Position numbers and translations under genes: made by a program
The notes under the pieces: generated by a model
Told to the model about the DNA's origin: nothing
The model's database searches: none
What the model saw: only the letters and a program-made list of their open reading frames with translations
Source of the DNA: Paenibacillus baekrokdamisoli
Lineage (GTDB): Bacteria; Bacillota; Bacilli; Paenibacillales; Paenibacillaceae
Assembly (NCBI RefSeq): GCF_003945345.1
Contig: NZ_AP019308.1
Span: forward strand, 3,534,001 to 3,598,000
Direction of reading: 5' to 3'
Length of the DNA stretch: 64,000 bases
Part shown: piece after piece, positions 8,620 to 17,120 of the stretch
Position numbering within the stretch: the first letter of the stretch is position 1
How the letters are laid out: each line of letters starts with the position of its first letter

Positions 8620-9054
8620 TTAACGGCAAAAGCGTTCGAAAGCAGAAGTTAAATCTGCCGCGATATCAGCAGCCGAACGATTCTCAATTTGGTGACGCTC
8701 GATAAAATGAACAAGCTCTCCATCCTTCATAAGCGCAATCGAAGGTGATGAAGGCGGGTATGGAGCAAAGTATTCACGGGCTTTAGCTGTTGCTTCTTTA
8801 TCTTGACCAGCGAATACAGTGAACAAATGATCAGGTGTCAGATCATTTGCCAAGGCTTGAGCAACACCTGGACGACATTGACCTGCTGCACAGCCACATA
8901 CCGAGTTTACAACTACAAGTGCTGTCCCTTTCGCATCCGGAAGCTTTGCTGCAACTTCCTCCGGTGTACGCAGTTCCTCAATACCAAGACGCGTTAAATC
9001 GTCACGCATAGGCTGTACCATATCTACCATGTATCGTTCAAAAGACATTGACAT
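8620..9054 (-). CDS. Bacilliredoxin (BrxA/BrxB, YphP/YqiW family)
   Basis: A 144-residue thioredoxin-fold protein that removes bacillithiol from S-bacillithiolated proteins. The unusual CGC active site is present in NSVCGCAAGQCRPG, about residues 51-64. ATG 9054 is preceded by AGGAGG with seven bases of spacing; 32 further open codons upstream include an Ile run and are unlikely to be translated. The stop is 11 bases before nadE, so the two form an operon. Whether it is the BrxA or BrxB paralogue cannot be told. Confidence 0.93.
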   Translation of the reverse strand: MSMSFERYMVDMVQPMRDDLTRLGIEELRTPEEVAAKLPDAKGTALVVVNSVCGCAAGQCRPGVAQALANDLTPDHLFTVFAGQDKEATAKAREYFAPYPPSSPSIALMKDGELVHFIERHQIENRSAADIAADLTSAFERFCR

Positions 9055-9145
9055 ATATATTCCTCCTAGAGTATAAGATCTTGGTCTTAGCTTCGTGTTT
9101 ATAATTATTATTATAACGCTCAACGAATTTGAAAGCAAAAGAAAA

Positions 9146-9173
9146 AGCAACCGTCGCTTCCGCTCCGATTGCT
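9146..9173 (-). terminator. Terminator of the DUF3905 gene
   Basis: On the minus strand AGCAATCG-N12-CGGTTGCT followed by TTTTCTTTTGC; one G-U pair in the stem. It lies 35 bases past the stop at 9209. Confidence 0.7.
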
Positions 9174-9208
9174 CTTAGGCCTTGCTGCTGAGCTCATTCC
9201 TTCTACTG

Positions 9209-9559
9209 CTAAGCGTCATCACCAGCACCATAAGCACTATTCTTGTCGGCATGCATAAATAGGCCTTCCTTGGGCATAATCCCCTTCTCGAAATAATCCC
9301 TATTCTCGCTCGTTAGAAATCCAATATCCTTATAAGGATGGATCCACTCATCGCCCGCCATGATGGCTGGATCCGTCTCTTCCGTCCAGTTGGTTAGCGG
9401 CGAATCCTCAGATTCATATTGGTGATCTCCGATAACAATTCCGCTGCTGTTCACGAATGGTGTCCGAGGTCCCCGGCCTGTTCGAAACTGCGGCAGGAAA
9501 TTAATTTCATAAGGATCCAGTCCAGGATCATCCGAGCTTATGTGCTCATCTCCGCTGAT
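9209..9559 (-). CDS. DUF3905-type protein, apparently without a standard start codon
   Basis: The sequence from DPYEINFLPQF to GDEWIHPYKDIGFLTSENR matches my memory of DUF3905 proteins of Bacillales. The family-like part extends upstream of the first GTG (9454), back to at least Asp at 9529, yet between the in-frame TGA at 9574 and that GTG there is no ATG, GTG or TTG. A strong GAGGAGG site (9567-9573) stands exactly seven bases before an ATC codon at 9559, which is the start assumed here (116 residues). An ATG-to-ATC mutation, true ATC initiation, or loss of function are all possible. The function of the family is unknown to me. Confidence 0.6.
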   Translation of the reverse strand: MSGDEHISSDDPGLDPYEINFLPQFRTGRGPRTPFVNSSGIVIGDHQYESEDSPLTNWTEETDPAIMAGDEWIHPYKDIGFLTSENRDYFEKGIMPKEGLFMHADKNSAYGAGDDA

Positions 9560-9604
9560 AAGTAGCCCTCCTCACACAAAGACTCAAATCGCAACAATAA
9601 GGCC

Positions 9605-9751
9605 TTAAATCGATGGACGATTCGGCCCGTCTAGCTTCTTGTCAAAACCCTCTGATTCCGGAGCTTTCTCTGCTTGCTGCTGCCTATTCGAAGAATCCTT
9701 TTTTGAAGCCGACTTTGAACGTGCCGCTGTTTGATTCTGATCCATTGTCAA
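9605..9751 (-). CDS. Small basic/polar protein, 48 residues, unknown function
   Basis: TTG 9751 follows AAGGAGGTG with about eight bases of spacing; an ATG two codons later (9745) is the alternative. The peptide is highly hydrophilic, rich in Gln, Lys, Ser and Ala, with no hydrophobic segment, and ends KKLDGPNRPSI. I have no firm family for it, though its size and composition recall small spore-associated proteins. It lies between a membrane protein gene and the DUF3905 gene on the same strand, 47 bases after the former. Confidence 0.55.
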   Translation of the reverse strand: MTMDQNQTAARSKSASKKDSSNRQQQAEKAPESEGFDKKLDGPNRPSI

Positions 9752-9797
9752 TTCTGGCACCTCCTTCTAGCCCTATTATGTGCTAGAGATGGCTGAG

Positions 9798-10466
9798 CTA
9801 TCCGCTTCTGGCTTGAAGCAAGGTACCAAGTACAGACAAACCTACGAAGGACCACTGTCCTGTCGTTAAACCTACTGTCAGTTCTGGCAGCATCCCAGGT
9901 GAGTATGGAGCAAATAGACTAATGAGGAGACCCCCCAGTCCAGCACCCAGCAAGGTTATTTGGGCCGATCTCCCACTGCCCGCTTCTCTGGTACCCGGAG
10001 AGCGGAGCAGCACAACATATAAAGCCGCGAACAAACCTGCATAGGGCAATAGATATGGATTCTGCCAGAGCAGACCAAACCCGATACAGCATGGAAGAAC
10101 TGCAAAAGGTAGGATATCCAATAAGCTCAAGACAGTTATACCGCGCTTCCTTACCGCAATTATCATATAGATGAGCGCCACCATAATGCCAAGCGCTGCA
10201 TCCTCAGCACTCCCACGCATTAAAATAAGCGAGCTTGGACGCTCCCACAGCATCGAGGGTTCATTGAATAAGAAGGCTAGCTTCCAGCATAGGAGCGTCA
10301 ACAAACATCCATTTGGCCATAAAGAGACCCACCATGCCTTCCTCTCATCACCAACGTGTTTAAGCCATATACTTAAAGCAATAAAACCTACGGCCGCCGA
10401 GAGGATCGCTGTCAGCAGAATACCATCTAATCGAAGCGTTCCCAGGGTTAATAGCTCAGGCATCAT
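9798..10466 (-). CDS. Polytopic membrane protein, weakly like prolipoprotein diacylglyceryl transferase
   Basis: About 222 residues with roughly six or seven hydrophobic segments. The layout (LRLDGILLTAILSA at the start, short loops) loosely recalls Lgt, but the catalytic HGG/RGG-type signature was not seen, so lipoprotein modification should not be assumed. Its ATG lies inside the last codons of the upstream histidine kinase gene (GTT AAT GAT GCC TGA contains AATGATG), a pattern typical of translational coupling. That suggests work with the kinase, for example as a membrane partner. This is inference. Confidence 0.7.
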   Translation of the reverse strand: MMPELLTLGTLRLDGILLTAILSAAVGFIALSIWLKHVGDERKAWWVSLWPNGCLLTLLCWKLAFLFNEPSMLWERPSSLILMRGSAEDAALGIMVALIYMIIAVRKRGITVLSLLDILPFAVLPCCIGFGLLWQNPYLLPYAGLFAALYVVLLRSPGTREAGSGRSAQITLLGAGLGGLLISLFAPYSPGMLPELTVGLTTGQWSFVGLSVLGTLLQARSG

Positions 10467-12165
10467 TAACACTCCTATCCGAGACCCCTGCCGCTACCAG
10501 ATGTAGAGACCGCTGGTATTCGGTGAATTTAACAATGAAAGCCGTTCCCTTTCCTTCCGTTGATTCAACCTTGATTTCACCGCCGTGTCGTTCAACTATA
10601 CTTAGACAAAGCGGCAGGCCCAAACCGGTACCACTACTTTTGGTTGTGTAGAAAGGCTCGAATAGATGCTCTTGCTTTTCTATTGAAATGCCGCAGCCGT
10701 TATCAATAACGCGAAGCTCGACGCGGTCGGAATAGACAAGTGTTTGTAGGGTAAGAATTCCATGTTGGTCCATTGCCTCCATACCATTACGCGCTAAATT
10801 TAAGATCAACTGCTTCATTTCTTTTTCATTGAGAAATAGCGTAGGCAATTGATCGGCAAACTCAAGTTCAATGGATTGGCCGCGCAAATTGGCATCTGCC
10901 CATAACAGAGGAAGAATTTCATTAATAATCTCATGCAGAGAACAGCTTTCCTTCGCAATAACCCGGTTCTGAGCAAGTGATAGGAAGTCGTTAATGATGC
11001 TGTTCGCTCGATCAAGCTCATCCATAACGATTTGGAAGTATTCCTGTTGATGATCTGGACTTCGCTCACGCATCAGCTGGACAAACCCTCTTATTACCGC
11101 CATTGGGTTGCGAATTTCATGGGTGATGCTTGCCGCCATTTGACCGACTAAACTAAGCCGCTCCATCCTCCCTACTTCGTCTCGCAAACGATTCAGCTCA
11201 GTAATATCATGAGAGATGATGGCTGCGCCGGTTATATTGTTATTCAGCAAATCACGGACACAAAAGCTAGTATGCAGCAGCACTCTTCCTTGCTCCTGAA
11301 CAAATTCTGTCGTTGTTTGATTGCCACTCAAAGCCTGAAGAAGCAGCCGTCCAATAACATCCTTATCTATATTCTCATTGATGCTCCTAAATGGCTGTCC
11401 AATGAGATCCTTGCGTCCTTTGCCGCCGATTTTATGATGTAAAATATGTATGGCCATTTCATTAATATGTGTAATAATTCCAGCTTGATTAACAAAGATA
11501 ACACAAAGCGGCGTTTCTTCTATAAATTGCTGCAGCTTCTGAACTTCTATTCGATAATGATGAGATAGATTTTGGAGCTGATAAGAAAGCGCTTGCCTCT
11601 CGATATAATTCTCGCAGAAAATAATGCTTAACCACATGGTAACGAAGCAGAGCAGACCATGCAGCCCAAGATTATAATAATCCGCTTGAGTGAGTTCGGT
11701 CTTTGTAGTGAAAATATAGGATAGTAGAGAGCTGCACACGATAAGAAGAGACATAGCGGTTAACAAAAAGGCGATTCCTTGCTTTCGTTTGCCAATAGAT
11801 TGACCAAAGGCCTTCATTGACACATAGATGACTGGGAGAAATAAAAACAAGAATAAACCGAGCTCCACCCAATCCCAAACTCCTTGAATGTTCAAGGACT
11901 GATAACAGATGTACACAATACTAACTGCAAAAAAAACAGTTTCGCCGCCATACATAGCCCCAACTAGCAGAGGTATAAACCGGAAATCAATATCAAACCC
12001 ATGCAGATCCGAGTAAGCCACGATGGATAGGAGCAGAGACCCTCCACAAAGGAGACTAATGAAGACAGGAGCAAATCTTACCGATTTGGAATGTTCAAAC
12101 CATAGCTGAAAGGTAAATACGGGCATTAAAGCAACGACCATTTGCAATAGCATCTGCTTCCACAC
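10456..12165 (-). CDS. Membrane sensor histidine kinase with PAS domain, KinB-like
   Basis: A 569-residue kinase: six transmembrane segments in residues 5-190 in the style of 5TM/LytS or KinB sensors, a PAS domain at about 205-325, HisKA with phospho-accepting His349 in SITHEIRNP, then a HATPase domain with N, G1 (DNGCGIS) and G2 (GTGLGLPL) boxes. No receiver domain and no adjacent response regulator, so it is an orphan kinase; in spore formers such kinases often feed the Spo0F/Spo0A phosphorelay. Start GTG 12165 has GGGGGAG upstream at long spacing; ATG 12153 is an alternative. Confidence 0.9.
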   Translation of the reverse strand: MWKQMLLQMVVALMPVFTFQLWFEHSKSVRFAPVFISLLCGGSLLLSIVAYSDLHGFDIDFRFIPLLVGAMYGGETVFFAVSIVYICYQSLNIQGVWDWVELGLFLFLFLPVIYVSMKAFGQSIGKRKQGIAFLLTAMSLLIVCSSLLSYIFTTKTELTQADYYNLGLHGLLCFVTMWLSIIFCENYIERQALSYQLQNLSHHYRIEVQKLQQFIEETPLCVIFVNQAGIITHINEMAIHILHHKIGGKGRKDLIGQPFRSINENIDKDVIGRLLLQALSGNQTTTEFVQEQGRVLLHTSFCVRDLLNNNITGAAIISHDITELNRLRDEVGRMERLSLVGQMAASITHEIRNPMAVIRGFVQLMRERSPDHQQEYFQIVMDELDRANSIINDFLSLAQNRVIAKESCSLHEIINEILPLLWADANLRGQSIELEFADQLPTLFLNEKEMKQLILNLARNGMEAMDQHGILTLQTLVYSDRVELRVIDNGCGISIEKQEHLFEPFYTTKSSGTGLGLPLCLSIVERHGGEIKVESTEGKGTAFIVKFTEYQRSLHLVAAGVSDRSVNDA

Positions 12166-12351
12166 AAATTCACAAACTCCCCCCTGCCACTTTTTTTACA
12201 AAAAATTACATATAAATTTTCCTATTCATTCCGATTAAAGCATAGGACTATAAATTTTACAATCATCAACAATAAATGGTTTTCGACTATTCGTCTTTTG
12301 GTTGCACAAAATGATATGATGGTGAAATGAAGCAGAAAAGGAAGATTACAA

Positions 12352-13614
12352 TTGAAATATGACGTTATCGTAATCGGCGGCGGTTCCGCCGGACTAATGG
12401 CAAGTGTTGCTGCCAGCTTGAATGGACATAAAGTGCTGCTCATCGACAAAGGAAGCAAGCTTGGGCGCAAGCTAGGCATCTCTGGCGGAGGTCGCTGCAA
12501 TGTGACCAACAACAAAGAAATAGACGAATTGATTAAGCATATCCCAGGTAACGGTCGCTTCCTGCACAGCACCTTCTCTACCTTTAGCAATAAGGAAATT
12601 ATTCAATTCTTCAAGAATCTGGGAATTGGACTCAAGGAAGAAGATCATGGCCGCATGTTCCCAATATCTGATAAGGCGAAGACGGTTGTCGATGCACTTG
12701 TCAACCAAATCAAGCAGCAGGGTGTCTCGATAAGGACCAACAGTCCTGTTAAGGAGATCCTTTATTCAGAAGGACAAGTAGCTGGCGTTATGCTGCAATC
12801 AGGCGAAACGATCGCTAGCCAAAGCGTCATCGTTGCTTCTGGGGGTAAATCAGTACCGCAAACCGGTTCAACCGGCGACGGTTATGCCTGGGCAGAGAAG
12901 GCTGGCCATACCATTACCGAGCTATTCCCAACTGAAGTTCCACTCACCTCGAATGAACCTTTTATTCAAAGTAAAGAGCTTCAGGGACTGTCTCTTCGAG
13001 ATGTCTCGCTCTCCGTCTGGAATCCAAAGGACAAACGAATTATTGAGCATCGGGGTGATATGCTATTTACTCACTTTGGTCTTTCTGGCCCTATAGCTCT
13101 TCGCTGCAGTCAATTCGTCGTGAAAGCCCTGAAACAATATCAACTTGGCAACGTCCTTGTATCGATAGATCTTTTGCCTGATAAGCGTGTGGATGAAGTG
13201 TACGCAGAGTCGTTAAGACTTGCCGAGGAGGAGCCGAAGAAAGCGATTAAGAATGTGCTGAAGGGCTATATTCCTGAACGAATGATCCCCATACTGCTGG
13301 ATAAAGCTAAGCTAGCGGATAGTCTAACTTACGATAATATCCCGAGGCAGAATTGGCTGCAATTAGCGAATCTAATGAAGCGCTTGCCCATTCGTGTCTA
13401 TGGCACGCTTTCGATTGAAGATGCATTTGTTACTGGCGGAGGTGTTAGCCTGAAGGAAATTAACCCTACTACGATGGAATCTAAGCTGATGCGCGGCTTG
13501 TACTTTTGCGGAGAGATTCTGGACGTGCATGGCTATACAGGCGGCTATAATATTACTGCTGCTTTCTCGACCGGCTATACAGCAGGTACCCATGCGGTTT
13601 CTTCATTAGAATAA
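12352..13614 (+). CDS. BaiN/HI0933-type FAD-dependent oxidoreductase
   Basis: A 420-residue flavoprotein starting at TTG with AAAGGAAG seven bases upstream. The N-terminal Rossmann motif [11 protein letters not shown] (residues 6-16) and the [17 protein letters not shown] block (about 37-53), typical of this family, are clear. The C-terminal GG(Y)TGGYN motif ([11 protein letters not shown] near 398) closes the FAD site. Members are annotated as aminoacetone oxidase or NAD(P)/FAD oxidoreductases; the substrate is uncertain. Monocistronic, ending at a strong terminator. Confidence 0.92.
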   Translation: MKYDVIVIGGGSAGLMASVAASLNGHKVLLIDKGSKLGRKLGISGGGRCNVTNNKEIDELIKHIPGNGRFLHSTFSTFSNKEIIQFFKNLGIGLKEEDHGRMFPISDKAKTVVDALVNQIKQQGVSIRTNSPVKEILYSEGQVAGVMLQSGETIASQSVIVASGGKSVPQTGSTGDGYAWAEKAGHTITELFPTEVPLTSNEPFIQSKELQGLSLRDVSLSVWNPKDKRIIEHRGDMLFTHFGLSGPIALRCSQFVVKALKQYQLGNVLVSIDLLPDKRVDEVYAESLRLAEEEPKKAIKNVLKGYIPERMIPILLDKAKLADSLTYDNIPRQNWLQLANLMKRLPIRVYGTLSIEDAFVTGGGVSLKEINPTTMESKLMRGLYFCGEILDVHGYTGGYNITAAFSTGYTAGTHAVSSLE

Positions 13615-13647
13615 TCGGCAGCTGCTGCCGCTTTATGGTAAATACTG

Positions 13648-13669
13648 CGACCCAAGCTAGCTTGGGTCG
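13648..13669 (+). terminator. Terminator of the flavoprotein gene, overlapping the convergent gene's 3' end
   Basis: Perfect palindrome CGACCCAAGCT-AGCTTGGGTCG followed by GC and eight T. The stop codon and last codons of the convergent DUF1003 gene lie within the stem, and the T-run encodes its lysines. Confidence 0.88.
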
Positions 13670-14235
13670 GCTTTTTTTTGTAAAAGCTCCTGAAGCATCG
13701 TCTCTATACGGTTCAACTGCTGCTGCATCTCGACATTTTCCTGTTCGGCCTGATAGTTAATCGCAAAGTCGATCATAGACTCATGCTTATCACGAGCAGC
13801 CTGCCGATTCTGGCTCATTAGTATAATAGGAGCCTGGAAGCCTGCAAGAAAAGAAAGGACTAGATTCAATAGAATAAATGGAGGCGCGTCAAAGCGCGGC
13901 AACCCCGGAATGCAGTTCCAAATTACCCAAAAGGCTAGAATGCAGAAGAAAATAATGATAAAGTGCCAGCTGCCGCCAAAGCTTGCGATCTTGTCGGCAA
14001 GTAGATCAGGCCAAGTGTTTTTCTTTTTCTGTTCTAGACTTAACCTCGATTTAATATTCCCCTTATAATCGTGAATCAGCTTCTCGACACGCTTCATCGT
14101 TTCTTCATTTTGCTCATCTACCTGTAATTCATCTTCATCAAGCGTATCAATGATAGAAATCTCTACATCTACATCCACTACATCCACTACATCCACGTCT
14201 ACCGTTGACCGCCCTTGTTCTTTATCTTTCTTCAC
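13657..14235 (-). CDS. DUF1003 membrane protein
   Basis: 192 residues. The start was set at GTG 14235, nine bases after AGAAGGAGG; the open frame begins nine codons earlier. An acidic N-terminal region includes a Val-Asp repeat. The DUF1003 core follows, with two transmembrane segments (IIIFFCILAFWVIW and a second starting FILLNLVLSFLAGF) separated by a short loop with PGLPRFDAPP, then the conserved ILMSQNRQAARDK turn. The C-terminal region looks like a coiled coil (QAEQENVEMQQQLNRIE). Function unknown; it has been linked to ion or metal transport in other species, which cannot be tested here. Confidence 0.88.
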   Translation of the reverse strand: MKKDKEQGRSTVDVDVVDVVDVDVEISIIDTLDEDELQVDEQNEETMKRVEKLIHDYKGNIKSRLSLEQKKKNTWPDLLADKIASFGGSWHFIIIFFCILAFWVIWNCIPGLPRFDAPPFILLNLVLSFLAGFQAPIILMSQNRQAARDKHESMIDFAINYQAEQENVEMQQQLNRIETMLQELLQKKADPS

Positions 14236-14312
14236 AATGAAACGCCTCCTTCTTTCTCCCATTAAAACGAATCCTTATAAGCCGGAAACAGGACCTCATA
14301 TAAAATTACAAA

Positions 14313-14352
14313 GAGAGCTGTCCGTGTCGTTTCTAGGGTTCGGACAGCCCTC
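14313..14352 (-). terminator. Terminator after the small gene at 14379
   Basis: GAGGGCTGTCCG ... CGGACAGCTCTC on the minus strand (one G-U), followed by TTTGTAATTTT. The arms share the GGGCTGTCC core with the terminator at 2151. Confidence 0.65.
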
Positions 14353-14378
14353 TGTTAATCAGTTCAGAATGGAAGGGT

Positions 14379-14732
14379 TCACGTATGCACATCACCGGAG
14401 AAATAACCGTAGGACCTATCATCCGGATCGAAGATATCCTCGGATGCGATTAAATCCTCATTCACAACATGCGCCGGAATGGGAATCGTATCCATATGAT
14501 AAGCATCGTCGGTTATACATGCATCCGTAATCGGGGACTGAGTGGTAAGCCAGCCTCCATGACTTTGCGCAATCTCAAGCGCTGATGTCAAATCACTTCC
14601 ATCCAGATGAATATGCACATTCTGGCCTTGTTGAATGACTGGCTCATAACCAAGCTCCTGCAGCATTTGTGAAGCGAGTACAGCACTTTTATCGTCACTG
14701 AACTGAAATAATAACGCGGTCTCATCCAGCAT
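14379..14732 (-). CDS. Hypothetical protein, ferredoxin-like alpha/beta pattern
   Basis: 117 residues from ATG 14732, with AAAGGGAAG ten bases upstream; the longer open frame (to 14831) would overlap ecsB and has no better site. The first 65 residues alternate strand and helix (ALLFQFSDDKSAVLASQMLQ, then VHIHLDGSDLTSALEIAQSHGG), like a small beta-alpha-beta fold. The acidic tail is rich in Asp, His and Pro. No family recognised. It follows ecsB by 65 bases and may be transcribed with it. Confidence 0.6.
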   Translation of the reverse strand: MLDETALLFQFSDDKSAVLASQMLQELGYEPVIQQGQNVHIHLDGSDLTSALEIAQSHGGWLTTQSPITDACITDDAYHMDTIPIPAHVVNEDLIASEDIFDPDDRSYGYFSGDVHT

Positions 14733-14796
14733 GGGGGCACTTCCCTTTCTAGTAAATTGTTCCATTCCCTGTATAGAATGCCCTACCCCATGCAGA

Positions 14797-16086
14797 TCAT
14801 TCAGATGATTCCGATCCCTGCAGCGGTCCACCCTTCTCCTTGGGCTTAAGGAGCATGAAGGCCGACTGAAATTTATTCACGGCTATCCAGATCAGAATGG
14901 CGGGTACAGCCGACAATACGCCCCATATTCCGTAGGTCTGCAGGCCGCCAATCATACTAAGCAGCACGACACATGGAACAACAAGCCACATACGCACTTG
15001 TTCCGCTGATTGCCTCAGTGCAGAGTCCGACCAGCGAAACTGAGCGACATAAGATTCTGCAAGAACAGCTCGCCAATGCGACTGCACCCATGCGGATAAT
15101 AATAGAGGTAGGATAACGACAAGGAAAGGCTTCAGCCCGCTTGGTGATAAAGAGATCGCGAGCATTGAAATACCCACAAAGACAAACCACAACCGAATTA
15201 AGGATAATCGTCGGATGAACGTTTTAATAATCATCTCGGACAGTATGGTTTCCGCATCGAAGCGTTTGAAAATACGGTTCGATTGACGCAGCACAAGCGG
15301 ACGGTTCAAGCGGATTCGCGGCTTCCGATCTATGACACCTCGAAGCAGAAGCTGTGTACTGGCAAGCCTTGCTTTATGCTCCTGCTGTACATCGGAATCA
15401 AAGGTGTCACTTGCACGCAGCTTGACTCGAATGGTAACGAGAAGAACGATCACACCTATACTTATAGGCACGAATAGCTGTCGCCAATGCTCACCAACAA
15501 GCGTAATGGGATAGAAATACGTAACCGCAAGCAGGGCCATGGCTGCAAGCTTACCCACCCATTTGCGCAAGCCAACGAATCTCGCCTCGAGGAGATTGCG
15601 CCATAACGAGCTGATCCATGACCAAATCCAGGTATAAATAATCATGCTTACAATAGAAGCTGTAGGCAAATGATGAATCGGCACCAAGAAGGGGAGCAGA
15701 AGTACATATACGAGAGCTGTTAAGAATGCCAGCTTGATGGAAGTATAGCCGATTCCCCTTAAGACTAGTCCCCGTCCCCACTTCTTCTTCTGAAGCAGGA
15801 TCAAGACATCTGCATCTTCCGTAAAGGTACGAAGCCTGCCGATTAGAATGACTACAAGTGGTATCCTCTCTCCTACCCCGATCGGAAGCACCGTTAACCA
15901 ATGCGGTGGATGCTGCCACACATCAACATATAAGCCGCCACCGATCCATAAACCAGGAATGACCACATACAGCCACACGGTCCAGTCTAGAGCTGTACGC
16001 CATACTTTCCACTGTTCATGCCAGAATCGCAGTACCCTCCGGCGGAAGAGCTTCGCGAACGTCCATTTACCCGCTAATGATTCCAT
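14797..16086 (-). CDS. ecsB: ABC transporter permease EcsB
   Basis: A 429-residue polytopic membrane protein with about eight hydrophobic segments, a basic N-terminus (FRRRVLRFWHEQWK) and a large cytoplasmic stretch rich in Arg/Lys around residues 215-265. This is the EcsB layout, and it lies 11 bases after an EcsA-type ATPase gene. In Bacillus the Ecs transporter affects protein secretion, competence and regulated intramembrane proteolysis; the transported substrate is not certain. Confidence 0.88.
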   Translation of the reverse strand: MESLAGKWTFAKLFRRRVLRFWHEQWKVWRTALDWTVWLYVVIPGLWIGGGLYVDVWQHPPHWLTVLPIGVGERIPLVVILIGRLRTFTEDADVLILLQKKKWGRGLVLRGIGYTSIKLAFLTALVYVLLLPFLVPIHHLPTASIVSMIIYTWIWSWISSLWRNLLEARFVGLRKWVGKLAAMALLAVTYFYPITLVGEHWRQLFVPISIGVIVLLVTIRVKLRASDTFDSDVQQEHKARLASTQLLLRGVIDRKPRIRLNRPLVLRQSNRIFKRFDAETILSEMIIKTFIRRLSLIRLWFVFVGISMLAISLSPSGLKPFLVVILPLLLSAWVQSHWRAVLAESYVAQFRWSDSALRQSAEQVRMWLVVPCVVLLSMIGGLQTYGIWGVLSAVPAILIWIAVNKFQSAFMLLKPKEKGGPLQGSESSE

Positions 16087-16097
16087 TATGCTCCCCC

Positions 16098-16799
16098 TTA
16101 AGTTAACGCATAGAAGCAGTCAGTCAATGGAGCATCCGGGTTACAGCCCGCTTGCTCCCTAACCTGCTCCAGCGTTCCTTGGGCGACAACAGATCCACCA
16201 TTAATGAGAATGATACGGTCACAGATACGCTCAGCGGTGTCTAGAACATGGGTACACATGAGCACGCCTGCTCCGCGGCGTCTCTCTGCCTGCAGCAGCT
16301 CAAGAAAATCCCGCGTAGCACGAGGGTCAAGCCCGACGAACGGCTCATCCACCACATAAACATCAGGCTGCAGTAAGAAACCAATGATAAGCATCATCTT
16401 TTGCTGCATGCCTTTGGAGAAGCCAGTTGGAAGCTTGTGACGCTCATCAGAGAGCCGAAATCGATCCAGCATCAGCTCTGCGCGGCGCAGAAAGGTTGGC
16501 TCGTCCAATTCATAGGCTGAGGCCGCTAGCTGTAGATGCTCCCAAAGCGTCATATATTCGTACAAGACTGGCTGCTCCGGCACGTAAGCATAGCGCTTCT
16601 GCTCACCACTAAAGGAGACTTTGCCCTCAACGTGACGAATCAATCCAAGCAGTGACTTAATCGTTGTACTTTTACCCGCACCATTAGGACCAATTAATCC
16701 AACCAGCTCACCAGCCTCTATTGAAAAAGAGACATCGCGAATAACAGGAACGCTGACTTCATAACCTGCTTTCTTGATGTCTACCTCTAATACATTCAT
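16098..16799 (-). CDS. ecsA: ABC transporter ATP-binding protein EcsA
   Basis: A 233-residue ATPase: Walker A GPNGAGKST near 37-45, Q-loop in YVPEQPVLYEY, signature FSKGMQQK, Walker B VYVVDEPFVGLD and H-loop in CTHVLDTAE. The ATG at 16799 is chosen over the one two codons earlier because GGAGGA stands eight bases before it and only two before the other. First gene of the ecsAB pair; no ecsC-like gene follows. Confidence 0.9.
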   Translation of the reverse strand: MNVLEVDIKKAGYEVSVPVIRDVSFSIEAGELVGLIGPNGAGKSTTIKSLLGLIRHVEGKVSFSGEQKRYAYVPEQPVLYEYMTLWEHLQLAASAYELDEPTFLRRAELMLDRFRLSDERHKLPTGFSKGMQQKMMLIIGFLLQPDVYVVDEPFVGLDPRATRDFLELLQAERRRGAGVLMCTHVLDTAERICDRIILINGGSVVAQGTLEQVREQAGCNPDAPLTDCFYALT

Positions 16800-17059
16800 T
16801 CCCATTCCTCCACTCGGGTTATCTGCTCATGTATACGGCACTTATCGTGCATAAGTTGCCTCATTCCTTTATTGTACATGAAATCGTTGAAAGGATGTTT
16901 GTGTCACTCCATAATTCGACTTCATTCTCCCAAATCATACCAAGTTTCTTTCTTTTTCTCCTGCTCAAATGACATTTTTTTGCGGATCGTGAACAATATT
17001 TCAGAATTTCAGATAAAAAACTTGTCTTTGTTGTTACAAAAACTTACATTCACTCTTCC

Positions 17060-17085
17060 TTGACACTCAGAAGGCATGGTATAAT
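17060..17085 (+). promoter_or_regulatory. Extended -10 promoter for the PAS/HTH gene
   Basis: TGGTATAAT (extended -10, TATAAT at 17080-17085) with TTGACA at 17060-17065. The 14-base spacing is short, so the extended -10 probably carries the promoter. Predicted transcript start is near 17092, which favours translation from ATG 17121. The AT-rich stretch 16800-17060 holds nothing else recognised. Confidence 0.6.
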
Positions 17086-17120
17086 TATTTTAGAAGATGA
17101 ATATTTATGAATGGAGCTGC

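Noticed and set aside
9798..10466. Possible Lgt (prolipoprotein diacylglyceryl transferase)
   Set aside because: Only the topology is similar; the catalytic signature was not found, so the symbol lgt is not given.
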